A stretch of 38,559 nucleotides of DNA from Williamsia faeni (GTDB taxonomy: Bacteria; Actinomycetota; Actinomycetes; Mycobacteriales; Mycobacteriaceae), in contig QJJF01000021.1 of the NCBI GenBank assembly GCA_003202005.1, forward strand, positions 1 to 38,559, given 5' to 3'. This document shows, piece by piece, positions 8,022 through 15,082 of the stretch (position 1 is the stretch's first letter; each line of letters opens with the position of its first letter). A model generated the notes under the pieces. The model saw nothing but the letters and a program-made list of their open reading frames with translations. It was not told the origin of the DNA and made no database searches. Made by a program: the position numbers and the translations under genes.

Positions 8022-8101
8022 ACGAATCATTGTTCCTATATGTCCTATCTATGTCCTCATTCTCGTCCTTTTCTGTGCGCTCATCTAGACAGATGATTCG
8101 T
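8022..8101. promoter_or_regulatory. Divergent control region: 9-bp inverted repeat and helically phased direct repeats
   Basis: Between the XRE/TPR regulator and the replication operon, ACGAATCAT (8022-8030) and ATGATTCGT (8093-8101) form a perfect 9-bp inverted repeat with arms 62 bases apart. Between the arms, TATGTCCT at 8039-8046 and 8050-8057 and CTCGTCCT at 8062-8069 recur every 11-12 bp, one helical turn. The segment is A/T-richer than its surroundings. This is what an operator/promoter or an iteron-type origin would look like. The likely ligands are the XRE regulator or the excisionase/replication HTH proteins, which is inference. Confidence 0.5.
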
Positions 8102-8223
8102 ACGAGGCCGACGAACAGTCCAAATAGCCCAACCCGGCCCGACCGCCGACTCGCCAACACCCGAGTCACCAACCGATGGACGCCAGCACCGCAACCAAAG
8201 TTGCAGGACGGGGACCCACACAT

Positions 8224-8682
8224 ATGAGAATCCAACGATCCGCCGACGGTACGACGCCAGGCGAATGGAGCCTTCCGATAGCCAGCAAGGATGCCGACGA
8301 ACTAGATCAGCACTTCGCACAGACTGCTCGCGACGATTCCTCCGGCACGTTTCGACCATCCACAGCCAGCCCACTCCCCTTGCTGGAGGCGCTCTCGCAG
8401 GAAGCCCGGCTCCACTCAAAGCTCCACAAACGACTCGCAGAGTGGGCCGGCCGGCTAACCGCAGATCCCACACTCCGCGATACCCACTATCGCGACGTCG
8501 AGGACGCACTGAACCACGCATGCGCCGTCGAACGCGCCGAAGCGGCCGCGACGGCCTTCAGCGTTGTCGCCCATCACGCCGAGGCTCTGTCGGATTCGCT
8601 CCGCCTGGCGCAGGACTACGTCGCCACCCTCTACCACGATGGCACCGAGCGGCGCCCCGGTCGCCAGAACCGAAGCGCGTGA
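8224..8682 (+). CDS. Helical protein, first gene of the replication/excision operon, unknown function
   Basis: This protein has 152 residues. ATG 8224 is preferred because GGGGA lies about 10 bases upstream; an in-frame ATG at 8176 lacks this. The sequence is mainly helical (PLLEALSQEARLHSKLHKRLAEWAGRL) with no membrane segment or known motif. Its stop overlaps the GTG start of the DUF2637 gene (GTGA), showing translational coupling. Small unknown proteins at this place are common in integrative elements of the pSAM2 type. No function is assigned. Confidence 0.65.
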   Translation: MRIQRSADGTTPGEWSLPIASKDADELDQHFAQTARDDSSGTFRPSTASPLPLLEALSQEARLHSKLHKRLAEWAGRLTADPTLRDTHYRDVEDALNHACAVERAEAAATAFSVVAHHAEALSDSLRLAQDYVATLYHDGTERRPGRQNRSA

Positions 8683-9440
8683 ACACGAATCGTGCTACCC
8701 AACCACTCCGCGTGGCGACCTACTGCGCCATCGGCACCACCGTCGCGATCGCGACCGGTGCATTCGTCCTCTCGTTTGCTGCACTCGAAGATCTCGCAGT
8801 ACAAGCCGGCCAACCAGAAGAGCTCGCGTGGATCTGGCCAGTGATCGTCGACGGCGCCATCCTCCAAGCCACGATCAGCATCGTGGCGCTCGCACCACGC
8901 ACTGGCGCACAGTCCGTCCGCCGATTCTTCTGGGCAGTGCTGACGATCGCCGCAACGGTGTCCATCGCCGGAAACGCCCTGCACGCAGCGGTATCCACCG
9001 TCCGAACACTGGTGCCCCTGATCGGCGCCGCAGTCGCCACCGTCGCGCCAGTGAGTCTTCTCGCCGCAACACATGGGCTCGCGCTCCTGGTCGGCACACC
9101 GACCTCTGCACCAGAAGCGATGGCGCTACGCACCGGCGAACCGGAGACCGGCGACACACCAGACAGCGGCCCGGAGATCTCACCCGCACTCGTGGAGATC
9201 GAAACAGCCACCGCGCCACCCGACAATGGCGCCCCGCCCCTCGCCGTGACGCTGAAAGATGCCGGTTGGTCCAACCGGCGCATCGGTCTTCACCCCGGCG
9301 TGCACCACAAGACCGTCGGCCACATGCTCGCGAAAGCAGCCATCTCGACCGACACCGAACTCGGGACGCGTCCGCTTCCCGACCTGCCGACCGGCGACCT
9401 CATCACCACTGAAGGAAACAGTCATGCGGAATACCAGTAG
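8679..9440 (+). CDS. DUF2637 membrane protein
   Basis: This 253-residue protein starts at GTG 8679, inside the stop of the previous gene. Four hydrophobic segments are visible: about residues 12-35 (ATYCAIGTTVAIATGAFVLS), 50-70, 83-100 and 110-135. The second contains AWIWPVIVDGAI, the signature of the DUF2637/SpdB-like family found in actinobacterial integrative elements and plasmids. The cytoplasmic C-terminal tail ends in a helix-turn-helix-like segment (TLKDAGWSNRRIGLHPGVHHKTVGHML), so it may couple membrane and DNA binding. A role in plasmid spread or regulation is suspected for the family but not established here. The last 17 bases overlap the excisionase-like gene. Confidence 0.8.
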   Translation: MNTNRATQPLRVATYCAIGTTVAIATGAFVLSFAALEDLAVQAGQPEELAWIWPVIVDGAILQATISIVALAPRTGAQSVRRFFWAVLTIAATVSIAGNALHAAVSTVRTLVPLIGAAVATVAPVSLLAATHGLALLVGTPTSAPEAMALRTGEPETGDTPDSGPEISPALVEIETATAPPDNGAPPLAVTLKDAGWSNRRIGLHPGVHHKTVGHMLAKAAISTDTELGTRPLPDLPTGDLITTEGNSHAEYQ

Positions 9441-9633
9441 CGACCGAGACATGCTCACCGCCAACGAGGTCCGCGATCTCACCGGTGTCCCAGTGTCGAC
9501 ACTTCACGACTGGGCAGCCAAACGCGAACGCGGCATCAACGCCCCTGGGCCACATCATCTTCGCCTCAGCGACCGCCATCGCAGGTGGACCCGCATCGAT
9601 GTGCTCGAGTGGCTTGAATCCACTCGCGTGTGA
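9424..9633 (+). CDS. Excisionase-like / MerR-type helix-turn-helix protein
   Basis: This 69-residue protein starts at ATG 9424 with GAAGGA about 8 bases upstream. The sequence LTANEVRDLTGVPVSTLHDW followed by HHLRLSDRHRRWTRIDVLEWLES is a typical winged helix of the AlpA/excisionase kind. Such proteins bind attachment-site DNA and steer the tyrosine integrase towards excision, or act as small activators. The partner integrase would be the one at 17456-18670. It sits between the DUF2637 gene (17-base overlap) and the replication-type gene (9 bases). Confidence 0.85.
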   Translation: MRNTSSDRDMLTANEVRDLTGVPVSTLHDWAAKRERGINAPGPHHLRLSDRHRRWTRIDVLEWLESTRV

Positions 9634-9642
9634 TCGACCGCC

Positions 9643-10563
9643 ATGAGCTGGAAAGCCGTCGACTGGGCCACCGACGCCCACGTGGGTTCCCCAGTCCTCA
9701 AACTGATCCTGATCCTGTTGGCGAACAAAGCCGACGAACACTACTCCTGCTACCCCTCGGTCCGAACCCTGATGGCCGAATCAGGCGCCGGGAGAAGCAC
9801 TGTCCTTCGTGCGCTCAACACCCTCGAAGCCGACGGATACGTCACCCGCCGCGCCCAGTTCCACCAGTCCGGAGCCCAGCGGTCCAGCCGCTATTTCCTC
9901 AACCATCCCGACGCTCCACAGGTCGATTCCGACCCCGGTCCCGAATTGACACTCCCCCGTCCCGATCTGGGACGGGCCCCATCCCGCAGGCAGACCGGGG
10001 GCGTCTCAGAACGACACCCCCCGAGAGACCCAGAGCAGGACCCCTTGAACCCCTCACCAGAACCCCCATCCGAACCGCGACCCCTCGACGACGCCGACCG
10101 GGTCTTCGACGCACTGCCCGCACCGTGGACGGTGGGACGGGCTGACCGCCAACGGCTATCGCCGGCTGTGTTCGCCGCGCTGGCCAATGGTTGGAGCATC
10201 CGAGCATTGGTCGAGCACTTGGCGCGGAACCCGAACGGTGTGCGCTATCCCGTGCGGGTGCTTGCCGCGCGTCTTGCGGATCTTCCTGGGCCACCGGGCA
10301 ATCGGCGCACCAGTGGTCAGCCGCTTCTACCCTGGTGTGGGGAATGCGAAGACGATCGGTCACGCACGATCACGGTTCAACAGCCCGACGGGACGGAAGC
10401 GGCGGCCTTCTGCCCGAGATGCAGTCCGCAAGCCGCCGGACGATCCCGGAACCACCGGCCTGAACGCGTCGATTCCTCCGAAGCCGGCCTCAACGCTGAC
10501 GTGACGATCGGCGTCGAGCCGACATGCGATATCGCGGAATTGAAAAAGCGGGTAGGCCAATGA
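9643..10563 (+). CDS. Replication-type helix-turn-helix protein
   Basis: This protein has 306 residues. The N-terminal 90 residues form a winged helix of the replication initiator/'helix-turn-helix domain' kind (SPVLKLILILLANKADE, CYPSVRTLMAESGAGRSTVLRALNTLEADGYV). A long proline- and arginine-rich linker follows (about 95-150). A second helical domain comes next, and near residues 230-265 there is a CGEC...CPRC pair resembling a zinc ribbon. Proteins of this layout occur in actinobacterial plasmids and integrative elements, where they are thought to act in replication. That role is inferred from context. It ends by overlapping the next start codon (ATGA). Confidence 0.72.
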   Translation: MSWKAVDWATDAHVGSPVLKLILILLANKADEHYSCYPSVRTLMAESGAGRSTVLRALNTLEADGYVTRRAQFHQSGAQRSSRYFLNHPDAPQVDSDPGPELTLPRPDLGRAPSRRQTGGVSERHPPRDPEQDPLNPSPEPPSEPRPLDDADRVFDALPAPWTVGRADRQRLSPAVFAALANGWSIRALVEHLARNPNGVRYPVRVLAARLADLPGPPGNRRTSGQPLLPWCGECEDDRSRTITVQQPDGTEAAAFCPRCSPQAAGRSRNHRPERVDSSEAGLNADVTIGVEPTCDIAELKKRVGQ

Positions 10564-10838
10564 GTTCCGAGAACCGATCAGTCAGCGAAGACTTCCGAGC
10601 CGCAGCTGTCGACAGCGTCCGCTGCCTGTTGAGAAATGGGAACATCTCCCGCTGGACAGCCATCATCGCCGCTTCCCGACACCTCGGGATCCATCCCAAT
10701 TCGCTGCGGATCTGGTGCGATCAGAGCGGTTTGTCGGCTACCGCTCAGACAGGGCCAGCGCGAATGGTTGGCGACCATCTGCACGAAGGACCTAGAAGGG
10801 AGCAACGCGATGAATCCAAACCACAAGCGTTGCAATAG
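10560..10838 (+). CDS. Stand-alone IS3-OrfA-like helix-turn-helix protein
   Basis: This 92-residue protein starts at ATG 10560, inside the stop of the replication-type gene. Residues 8-60 match the pattern of the transposase HTH_Tnp_1 domain of IS3/IS911 OrfA: SEDFRAAAVDSVR, then AAAS-like helix and HLGIHPNSLRIWCDQSG. No OrfB integrase, terminal repeats or programmed frameshift follow. It lacks the OrfA leucine zipper, and the gene is embedded in an operon with overlapping stops and starts. A domesticated DNA-binding protein is therefore more likely than an IS remnant. The next gene begins 28 bases before its end. Confidence 0.7.
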   Translation: MSSENRSVSEDFRAAAVDSVRCLLRNGNISRWTAIIAASRHLGIHPNSLRIWCDQSGLSATAQTGPARMVGDHLHEGPRREQRDESKPQALQ

Positions 10839-11169
10839 CTCCGCCGGCACCGACACCGACCGGAACTACTACGTCGAAGTGTCTGCGACAGTCGTCGCCA
10901 ACGGTGACACCATCCACGAATGCATCGGCGAAATGGGGCCATACCGGTCATCGACGGATGCAATCATCGCGGGTTGCTGTGCGATTGGACGCCGGGTGCG
11001 AGACATACTCCGTGAGCCACACACCATTCCGTACTGCACCCAACCAGGAGCTGACCACGGGCACGCCCGCGTCGACCAGTACTCCGTCCATCGATGCAGC
11101 GCAGAGTTCGAGACCGACGACCAGTGGTCTATCAGCGGTGCCCTCAATCCCGTCGAAGGCGCGACCTAA
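10810..11169 (+). CDS. Small protein of the replication operon, unknown function
   Basis: This 119-residue protein starts at ATG 10810 because GAAGGGAG lies about 7 bases upstream. It overlaps the previous gene by 29 bases. The sequence starts polar (KRCNSSAGTDTDRNYYVEVSATVV) and reads like a small alpha/beta fold: strand, strand, a helix SSTDAIIAGCCAIGRRVRDIL, then a Cys/His-containing C-terminus. I recognise no family. Its place at the end of an overlapping operon suggests expression together with the replication-type protein. Confidence 0.6.
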   Translation: MNPNHKRCNSSAGTDTDRNYYVEVSATVVANGDTIHECIGEMGPYRSSTDAIIAGCCAIGRRVRDILREPHTIPYCTQPGADHGHARVDQYSVHRCSAEFETDDQWSISGALNPVEGAT

Positions 11170-11189
11170 ACACAGAAGGGACCAGGTCG

Positions 11190-11579
11190 ATGTCCGCACG
11201 CATTTCTGACGACGGTCGATACCGATACTGGCTCCGACGCGACCTGCCTCCAACGCCCGCCAATCGTATGAACGAAGCCTGAACCTGCACCTTCATCATG
11301 CTCAATCCGTCGACCGCAGATGAAGACCAGGACGATCCAACCATTCGGCGCTGCATCGGATTTGCGGACTCTCTCAGCTACACCAGACTCGAGGTGGTCA
11401 ACCTCTATGGCTACCGTGCTACGGATCCCGCCGAGTTGCACACAGTCAACGATCGAGAAGGCCCGGAGAACACCATCCACCTACGAGTCGCACTCAGCAC
11501 ACCCGGACCCACAATCGCCGCTGGGGTGCACACTCGCACCGGACACAGTTCTGATGACCCACATGTGCGCCGAACGTGA
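11190..11579 (+). pseudogene. Broken DUF1643-family gene
   Basis: From ATG 11190 (AGAAGGGA upstream) the frame reads RISDDGRYRYWLRRDLP, hits an in-frame TGA at 11280-11282, and resumes with FIMLNPSTADEDQDDPTIRRCIGFA and VVNLYGYRATDP. The MLNPSTAD and NLYGYRATDP blocks are hallmarks of DUF1643. The C-terminal part becomes unrecognisable after IAAGVH (about 11530), and the frame stops at 11579, short of the usual 150-200 residues. The gene therefore has an internal nonsense codon and a degraded 3' end. A sequencing error could explain the TGA but not the lost C-terminus. Confidence 0.72.
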
Positions 11580-11917
11580 GCTCCAGCTCGCCTCCGAGAA
11601 CACCGCCGAAGCCACGCGCTGGGACGACTTCGGCACAGACCTGATCGATGCCATAGCGGGCCTGTGGATCCGGTCATGAAGGTGATGGTGCCACGACAGG
11701 CACCTCTGCCCAGCCTTTCGGCGTGGTCGTTCTGGCATTGCCAGCCCAGATCAGCCCCCGGATTCACATCATTGACTGCTGTGTTCGATCTCGGCAACGA
11801 ACTGGAACTTGGTCAATTCAGCTGTCGACTCGCAGAAGTTCACGACACCCTGATCGCACCACCATGACGAGATGGTGCCCGAGGAATACTCGGTTATCCA
11901 CGTTTACACCTAAGAAA
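11580..11917. other. Degenerate stretch without a supportable gene
   Basis: Between the broken DUF1643 gene and the terminator of the DndB-like gene only short open frames remain (for example a possible 41-codon frame ending at 11679). None has a convincing ribosome-binding site or similarity. The stretch looks like decayed coding sequence. Confidence 0.4.
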
Positions 11918-11956
11918 TGACAACGGGCACGACGGATCGATGACCCGTCGTGCCCG
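11918..11956 (-). terminator. Rho-independent terminator of the DndB-like gene
   Basis: A perfect 12-bp stem, CGGGCACGACGG (11924-11935) with CCGTCGTGCCCG (11945-11956), has a 9-base loop. On the minus strand it is followed by the T-rich tract TTGTCATTTCTT. It lies 20 bases beyond the stop of the minus-strand gene. Confidence 0.8.
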
Positions 11957-11975
11957 CCCTGTGGGGCTGGTTCTG

Positions 11976-13178
11976 TCAGTTCAGCGCGTGCTGCCCCTGC
12001 GCCGCCTGGCCAGTCCGAACCCGCTTGTAGCTGCTGTTGTCCGAGTCCGTCAGCGCGTTGAACACCGCGTACGACACTTCCTTGGTGCCCTTGACCGAGA
12101 AGACCCCCGACGGGGTGAAGTTGCCCGCGATGCCCACCCAGTGCTCACCCTTGCGCCAGTTGACCTCCCGCAGGGAGTCGAGCAACACCGCCTGCACCTG
12201 CAGGCGCTCCTGCGGTTCTGACTGCAGGATCTTCTCTCCCATCGCCCCAACCGCGGCAAGAACAGGCCCGGAGCCGGCGAGGAAGTTCTCCCGGTCCGCG
12301 ATCTCGAGGTTGAAGGCGTTCAGGTAGGCAGCGATCCAGCCGGTGCAGACGTCCTTGAGCACCGGCAGGGTCTCCTCTTCGATCGGCGCCGGCCGCGCAC
12401 CATACTGGACACCGCTGATGCCCTTGGCCACGTTGACGACCATCTGACGCAGCGACTGCAGCGTCACGATCTTCGGGCTGTTCTTCTTGAGCTGACGTGC
12501 CTGCTTCTCTACGCGTCCCTGGAGCGAGGGAATCGCCTCGATGTCGCCGACGACCTTCATTACCGGATCCTTGGTGTCCATCGACAGGCCGAGGCTGGTG
12601 TTCGGACGGACGGCCAGCACGTTGAGGTCGTGGAAGTACTGGCGCGCCGTACTCACCGCCAACCCGTGGTGGACCATGCACGAGATCGGGAAATCACGGT
12701 GCGACTTCCGGATCTCAGGCGTGGTCGCATGCTCGTCCAAGAAGTAGTGAGCCGTCAGCTGCGTCTCACCGTCGATGGCGAGCAGGTGTTCGCCGTTGGG
12801 GATCAGCGCGTAGGTGTTGATCCCTTGCTGCACCACGTCCAGCGGATCCTGGCACCACAGGTGCATCGGCGGCAGCACGCCAACACCACCCTCGACCACA
12901 GACTCGATGTAAGTGCTGTAGGGCGCGACATTCTTCGCCTTATTACCGCTCAGAGCACGCTGGATGAGATCGTGAATCTCGCGCTCGGCCTCAAGCTCGT
13001 CGGAGTCGAACAGACCCTTCTTCGCGGTCGCCTGGAGGTGCGCAGGGTTCCTGGTGATCTGCTTGATCTGGTTGAACGTGGTCTTGGCAATGAACACCGA
13101 GGACGACAACTCGATGCCCTTCACGTAGTGCCCTGCCGACAGGTCGACGTTTTCCAGGATGGGATTGGGATTGCTCAC
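11976..13178 (-). CDS. Orphan DndB-like / DGQHR-domain protein
   Basis: This 400-residue protein starts at GTG 13178 with AAAGGGG about 7 bases upstream. The family signature DGQHR appears as AIDGETQLTAHYFL (D136-Q140), so the Arg of the name motif is changed. The second family block is clear as YFHDLNVLAVRPNTSLGLSMDTKDPVMKVV. DndB proteins regulate DNA phosphorothioation by the DndCDE complex, and DGQHR proteins also occur alone on mobile elements. No dndA, C, D or E gene and no restriction genes are in the window, so a role in phosphorothioation is only a family-level guess. It is flanked by its own terminator and a repeat-rich upstream region, suggesting an independent unit. Confidence 0.75.
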   Translation of the reverse strand: MSNPNPILENVDLSAGHYVKGIELSSSVFIAKTTFNQIKQITRNPAHLQATAKKGLFDSDELEAEREIHDLIQRALSGNKAKNVAPYSTYIESVVEGGVGVLPPMHLWCQDPLDVVQQGINTYALIPNGEHLLAIDGETQLTAHYFLDEHATTPEIRKSHRDFPISCMVHHGLAVSTARQYFHDLNVLAVRPNTSLGLSMDTKDPVMKVVGDIEAIPSLQGRVEKQARQLKKNSPKIVTLQSLRQMVVNVAKGISGVQYGARPAPIEEETLPVLKDVCTGWIAAYLNAFNLEIADRENFLAGSGPVLAAVGAMGEKILQSEPQERLQVQAVLLDSLREVNWRKGEHWVGIAGNFTPSGVFSVKGTKEVSYAVFNALTDSDNSSYKRVRTGQAAQGQHALN

Positions 13179-13205
13179 AACAGGCCCCTTTCAATAGGGA
13201 TTGGG

Positions 13206-13262
13206 GCCCGCCGGGGTGTACTCTCAGAACTGCCAAGAACTGATCAGCACGCCCCAGCGGGC
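13206..13262. promoter_or_regulatory. Control region of the DndB-like gene: inverted and phased direct repeats
   Basis: GCCCGCCGGGG (13206-13216) and CCCCAGCGGGC (13252-13262) form an imperfect inverted repeat. Between the arms AGAACTG occurs twice, at 13226-13232 and 13236-13242, exactly one helical turn (10 bp) apart. The block starts 28 bases upstream of the GTG start, where a promoter and operator would be expected. Autoregulation by the DndB-like protein is possible but not shown. Confidence 0.45.
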
Positions 13263-13278
13263 GGTTTGGTTGTTAGAG

Positions 13279-13315
13279 GGCCGGTCTCGAGAATCCTCGG
13301 GGCCGGCCTTCTGCG
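13279..13315 (+). terminator. Terminator-like hairpin upstream of the DndB-like gene
   Basis: The arms 13279-13291 (GGCCGGTCTCGAG) and 13296-13308 (CTCGGGGCCGGCC) form a 13-bp stem with two G-U type pairs and a 4-base loop. A T-rich tail (TTCTGCGTTT) follows on the plus strand. No plus-strand gene ends here, so it may end a short plus-strand transcript from the repeats at 13206-13262, or block read-through. Confidence 0.45.
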
Positions 13316-13369
13316 TTTCCGCACCGCAACAGTAGCACGCATCCCGCGCTTCTTCGCCATCGATTTAAA

Positions 13370-13860
13370 GAATTTCCTGCCCGCAGAATGCTCTACTGCC
13401 GAACGGGCAAGACTCACGCCACCTAAGGAAGCCCCTGAGCTTTCTGCGGTGTGCTCCGCAGGATTGCATCAGCCCAAATTCATATCCAGTGCTAAAAGGC
13501 CTAAATACAGTGTTGTCGCAGGTTGTGGACCTCCAAGTTTGGAAACCCGTACCCGATGGCTCGGGGCGCATACCCCCGGGTTAATCGGGGCACGGGGTAA
13601 CCCCGTGGGTCCGACCTGAGAAAACAGCCCCCGTCGGTCACTCGACGATCCTCGCGGTGTAGTACAGCGAGGTGGTGATGCCACCTCCATAACCACTCGA
13701 CCTGCCCGAAGGCGACATTGTTGTACCCCAACGAGATCCTGCGGGTCAGTAGGGGTAGGTACCTCACGACCACCGGGAAGCTCCTCAGTCAGGACGACCG
13801 GAAGTACGGAGACCCGACCGACCTCAAAGACAACACGCGTTGTCTACTGGGAGGGGAGGT
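13370..13860 (+). ncRNA. Candidate structured RNA (many perfect helices) ending at a strong ribosome-binding site
   Basis: This gene-free stretch contains a dense series of perfect helices: 13378-13383/13404-13409; 13444-13449/13456-13461; 13591-13597/13601-13607 (CACGGGG-taa-CCCCGTG); 13611-13615/13633-13637; 13650-13655/13667-13672; 13669-13675/13681-13687 (GAGGTGG-tgatg-CCACCTC); 13724-13729/13752-13757 (TACCCC with GGGGTA); 13742-13747/13811-13816 (CGGGTC with GACCCG, enclosing others); and 13829-13834/13839-13844 (GACAAC-acgc-GTTGTC). Two helices share bases 13669-13672 and exclude each other. GGGAGGGGAGGT then precedes ATG 13860, which opens only a 19-codon frame. The layout recalls large mobile-element RNAs such as HEARO/omega RNA upstream of IscB-type ORFs, but no such ORF follows. 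The identity is unproven. Confidence 0.45.
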
Positions 13861-13990
13861 ATGCAAAGGCCGGGCACACGCTGGACGAGCCACTGCCCTG
13901 ACTACCCACCGGGTACATAGTGAGCAGCTTGTGGACACATATGAGGAGGCCGGATTGGTCACCTTCGAGGAATCACGCGACATCGTGTGA
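13718..13990 (+). other. Doubtful open frame overlapping the structured region
   Basis: A 90-codon frame spans the 3' half of the hairpin-rich region. Its last 27 codons (HSEQLVDTYEEAGLVTFEES and following) have protein-like composition, while the first 60 coincide with RNA helices. It has no ribosome-binding site at its first start codon. It may be the remnant of an ORF carried by the structured element, or chance. Confidence 0.25.
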
Positions 13991-14250
13991 GCCAACCGGG
14001 CCGCGCGGTGCACCGAATGATTGACGCCGGATGCGTGAACGCGAACCCAAACTCGCCGCAGGAGACTGGGTGGATGTAAGCCGGATGCGGTATCGAAGAT
14101 CCATAAATACGCCCGATCATGTTTCGACACTAAAATCCTCAAGCTCCTTTACTTGATGTCGACGGTCACGTAATTCCTCAGGGGTTTCCGTCACGTGATT
14201 CCCCATGTTCGAGCGTGCTGGGCTCAGCGTAGCTGAGCGGGTGGATTGGG

Positions 14251-15015
14251 TCAGGCGGTCTTCTTGGCGGGCCGTCCGGGTCGTTTGCGGGGTCGGTAGG
14301 ACGGGCCGTCCATCAGGATCTGGTGGCTGGTGTTGATCAACCGATCGAGCAGCGATTCTGCGACCACCGGGTTGGGAAACAGGGGGTACCAGTCTTTGGG
14401 TGCGCGGTTGCTGGTCAGGATCAGTGGCTTGCCGGCGATCGCCCGATCAGAAACCAGGTCGTAGAGATCGTCGGAGCCGGTGGTGGTGTGCTCACGCATC
14501 GCGAAGTCGTCGTTGATGAGCACGGCGGGTCGGGTGTATTCGCGCATGCGTTGGCCGATGGTCCGGTCGGCGTGCCCACCAGCGAGATCGGCGAGCATGC
14601 GGGCGCATTTGACGAACCGCACGTCTGCGCCTCGTCGTGCGACGTGGTGGCCGAGTGCTTGTGCCACATGGGTTTTGCCGACTCCGACCGGTCCGTAGAG
14701 GATCACCGATTCACCAGCGTCGAGCCAGCGGAGTGCGACGAGGTCGCGGAGTATCGCGGGGGAAAGTTTCGGGTTCGCGGTGAAGTCGAAGTCTTCGAAG
14801 GTGGCCTGTTGTTCGAATCGGGCTCGCCGCACGCGCCGGGCCAGGGCGGCGTGCTCGCGGCGGGAGATTTCGTCTTCGCAGAGCACCTGCAGAAACTCCA
14901 AATGGCCCAGTTGGCCGTCGCGGGTTTGGGCCAGGCGGGCGTCGAGGGTGTCGAGCATCCCGCCCAGTTTCAGGGTCTTCAATGCAGCCCGCAGGCTGGG
15001 ATCATGAATGGTCAT
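14251..15015 (-). CDS. istB: IS21-family helper ATPase IstB
   Basis: This 254-residue protein starts at ATG 15015 (AAAGGA about 9 bases upstream) and belongs to the AAA+ IstB/DnaC-like class. The N-terminal helical domain is followed by Walker A GPVGVGKT (residues 108-115), Walker B-like VLINDDFAM, and the sensor segment LILTSNRAP. It ends in a basic tail (RPRKRPGRPAKK). IstB helps the IstA transposase choose and capture target DNA. It starts 68 bases after the end of istA. Length and motifs are intact. Confidence 0.93.
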   Translation of the reverse strand: MTIHDPSLRAALKTLKLGGMLDTLDARLAQTRDGQLGHLEFLQVLCEDEISRREHAALARRVRRARFEQQATFEDFDFTANPKLSPAILRDLVALRWLDAGESVILYGPVGVGKTHVAQALGHHVARRGADVRFVKCARMLADLAGGHADRTIGQRMREYTRPAVLINDDFAMREHTTTGSDDLYDLVSDRAIAGKPLILTSNRAPKDWYPLFPNPVVAESLLDRLINTSHQILMDGPSYRPRKRPGRPAKKTA

Positions 15016-15082
15016 AGCAATCGTCCTTTGGTGAACAGTTTGGCGAACTAGGGTGTGGGTCAACAACAATCAGGGCCAGCGG

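Noticed and set aside
11976-13178. Complete DNA phosphorothioation system
   Set aside because: No cysteine desulfurase, PAPS-reductase-like, ATPase or nicking components are found near the DndB-like gene.
12630-13619. A 329-codon plus-strand frame opposite the DndB-like gene
   Set aside because: Antisense shadow of a gene with clear family blocks and terminator.
13469-13773. Two short minus-strand frames across the structured region
   Set aside because: Composition follows the hairpins, with no ribosome-binding site or similarity; typical spurious frames over structured RNA.
13718-13860. IscB or TnpB nuclease gene after the structured RNA
   Set aside because: No RuvC or HNH motif is present in any frame downstream; only short frames exist before the IS21 element.
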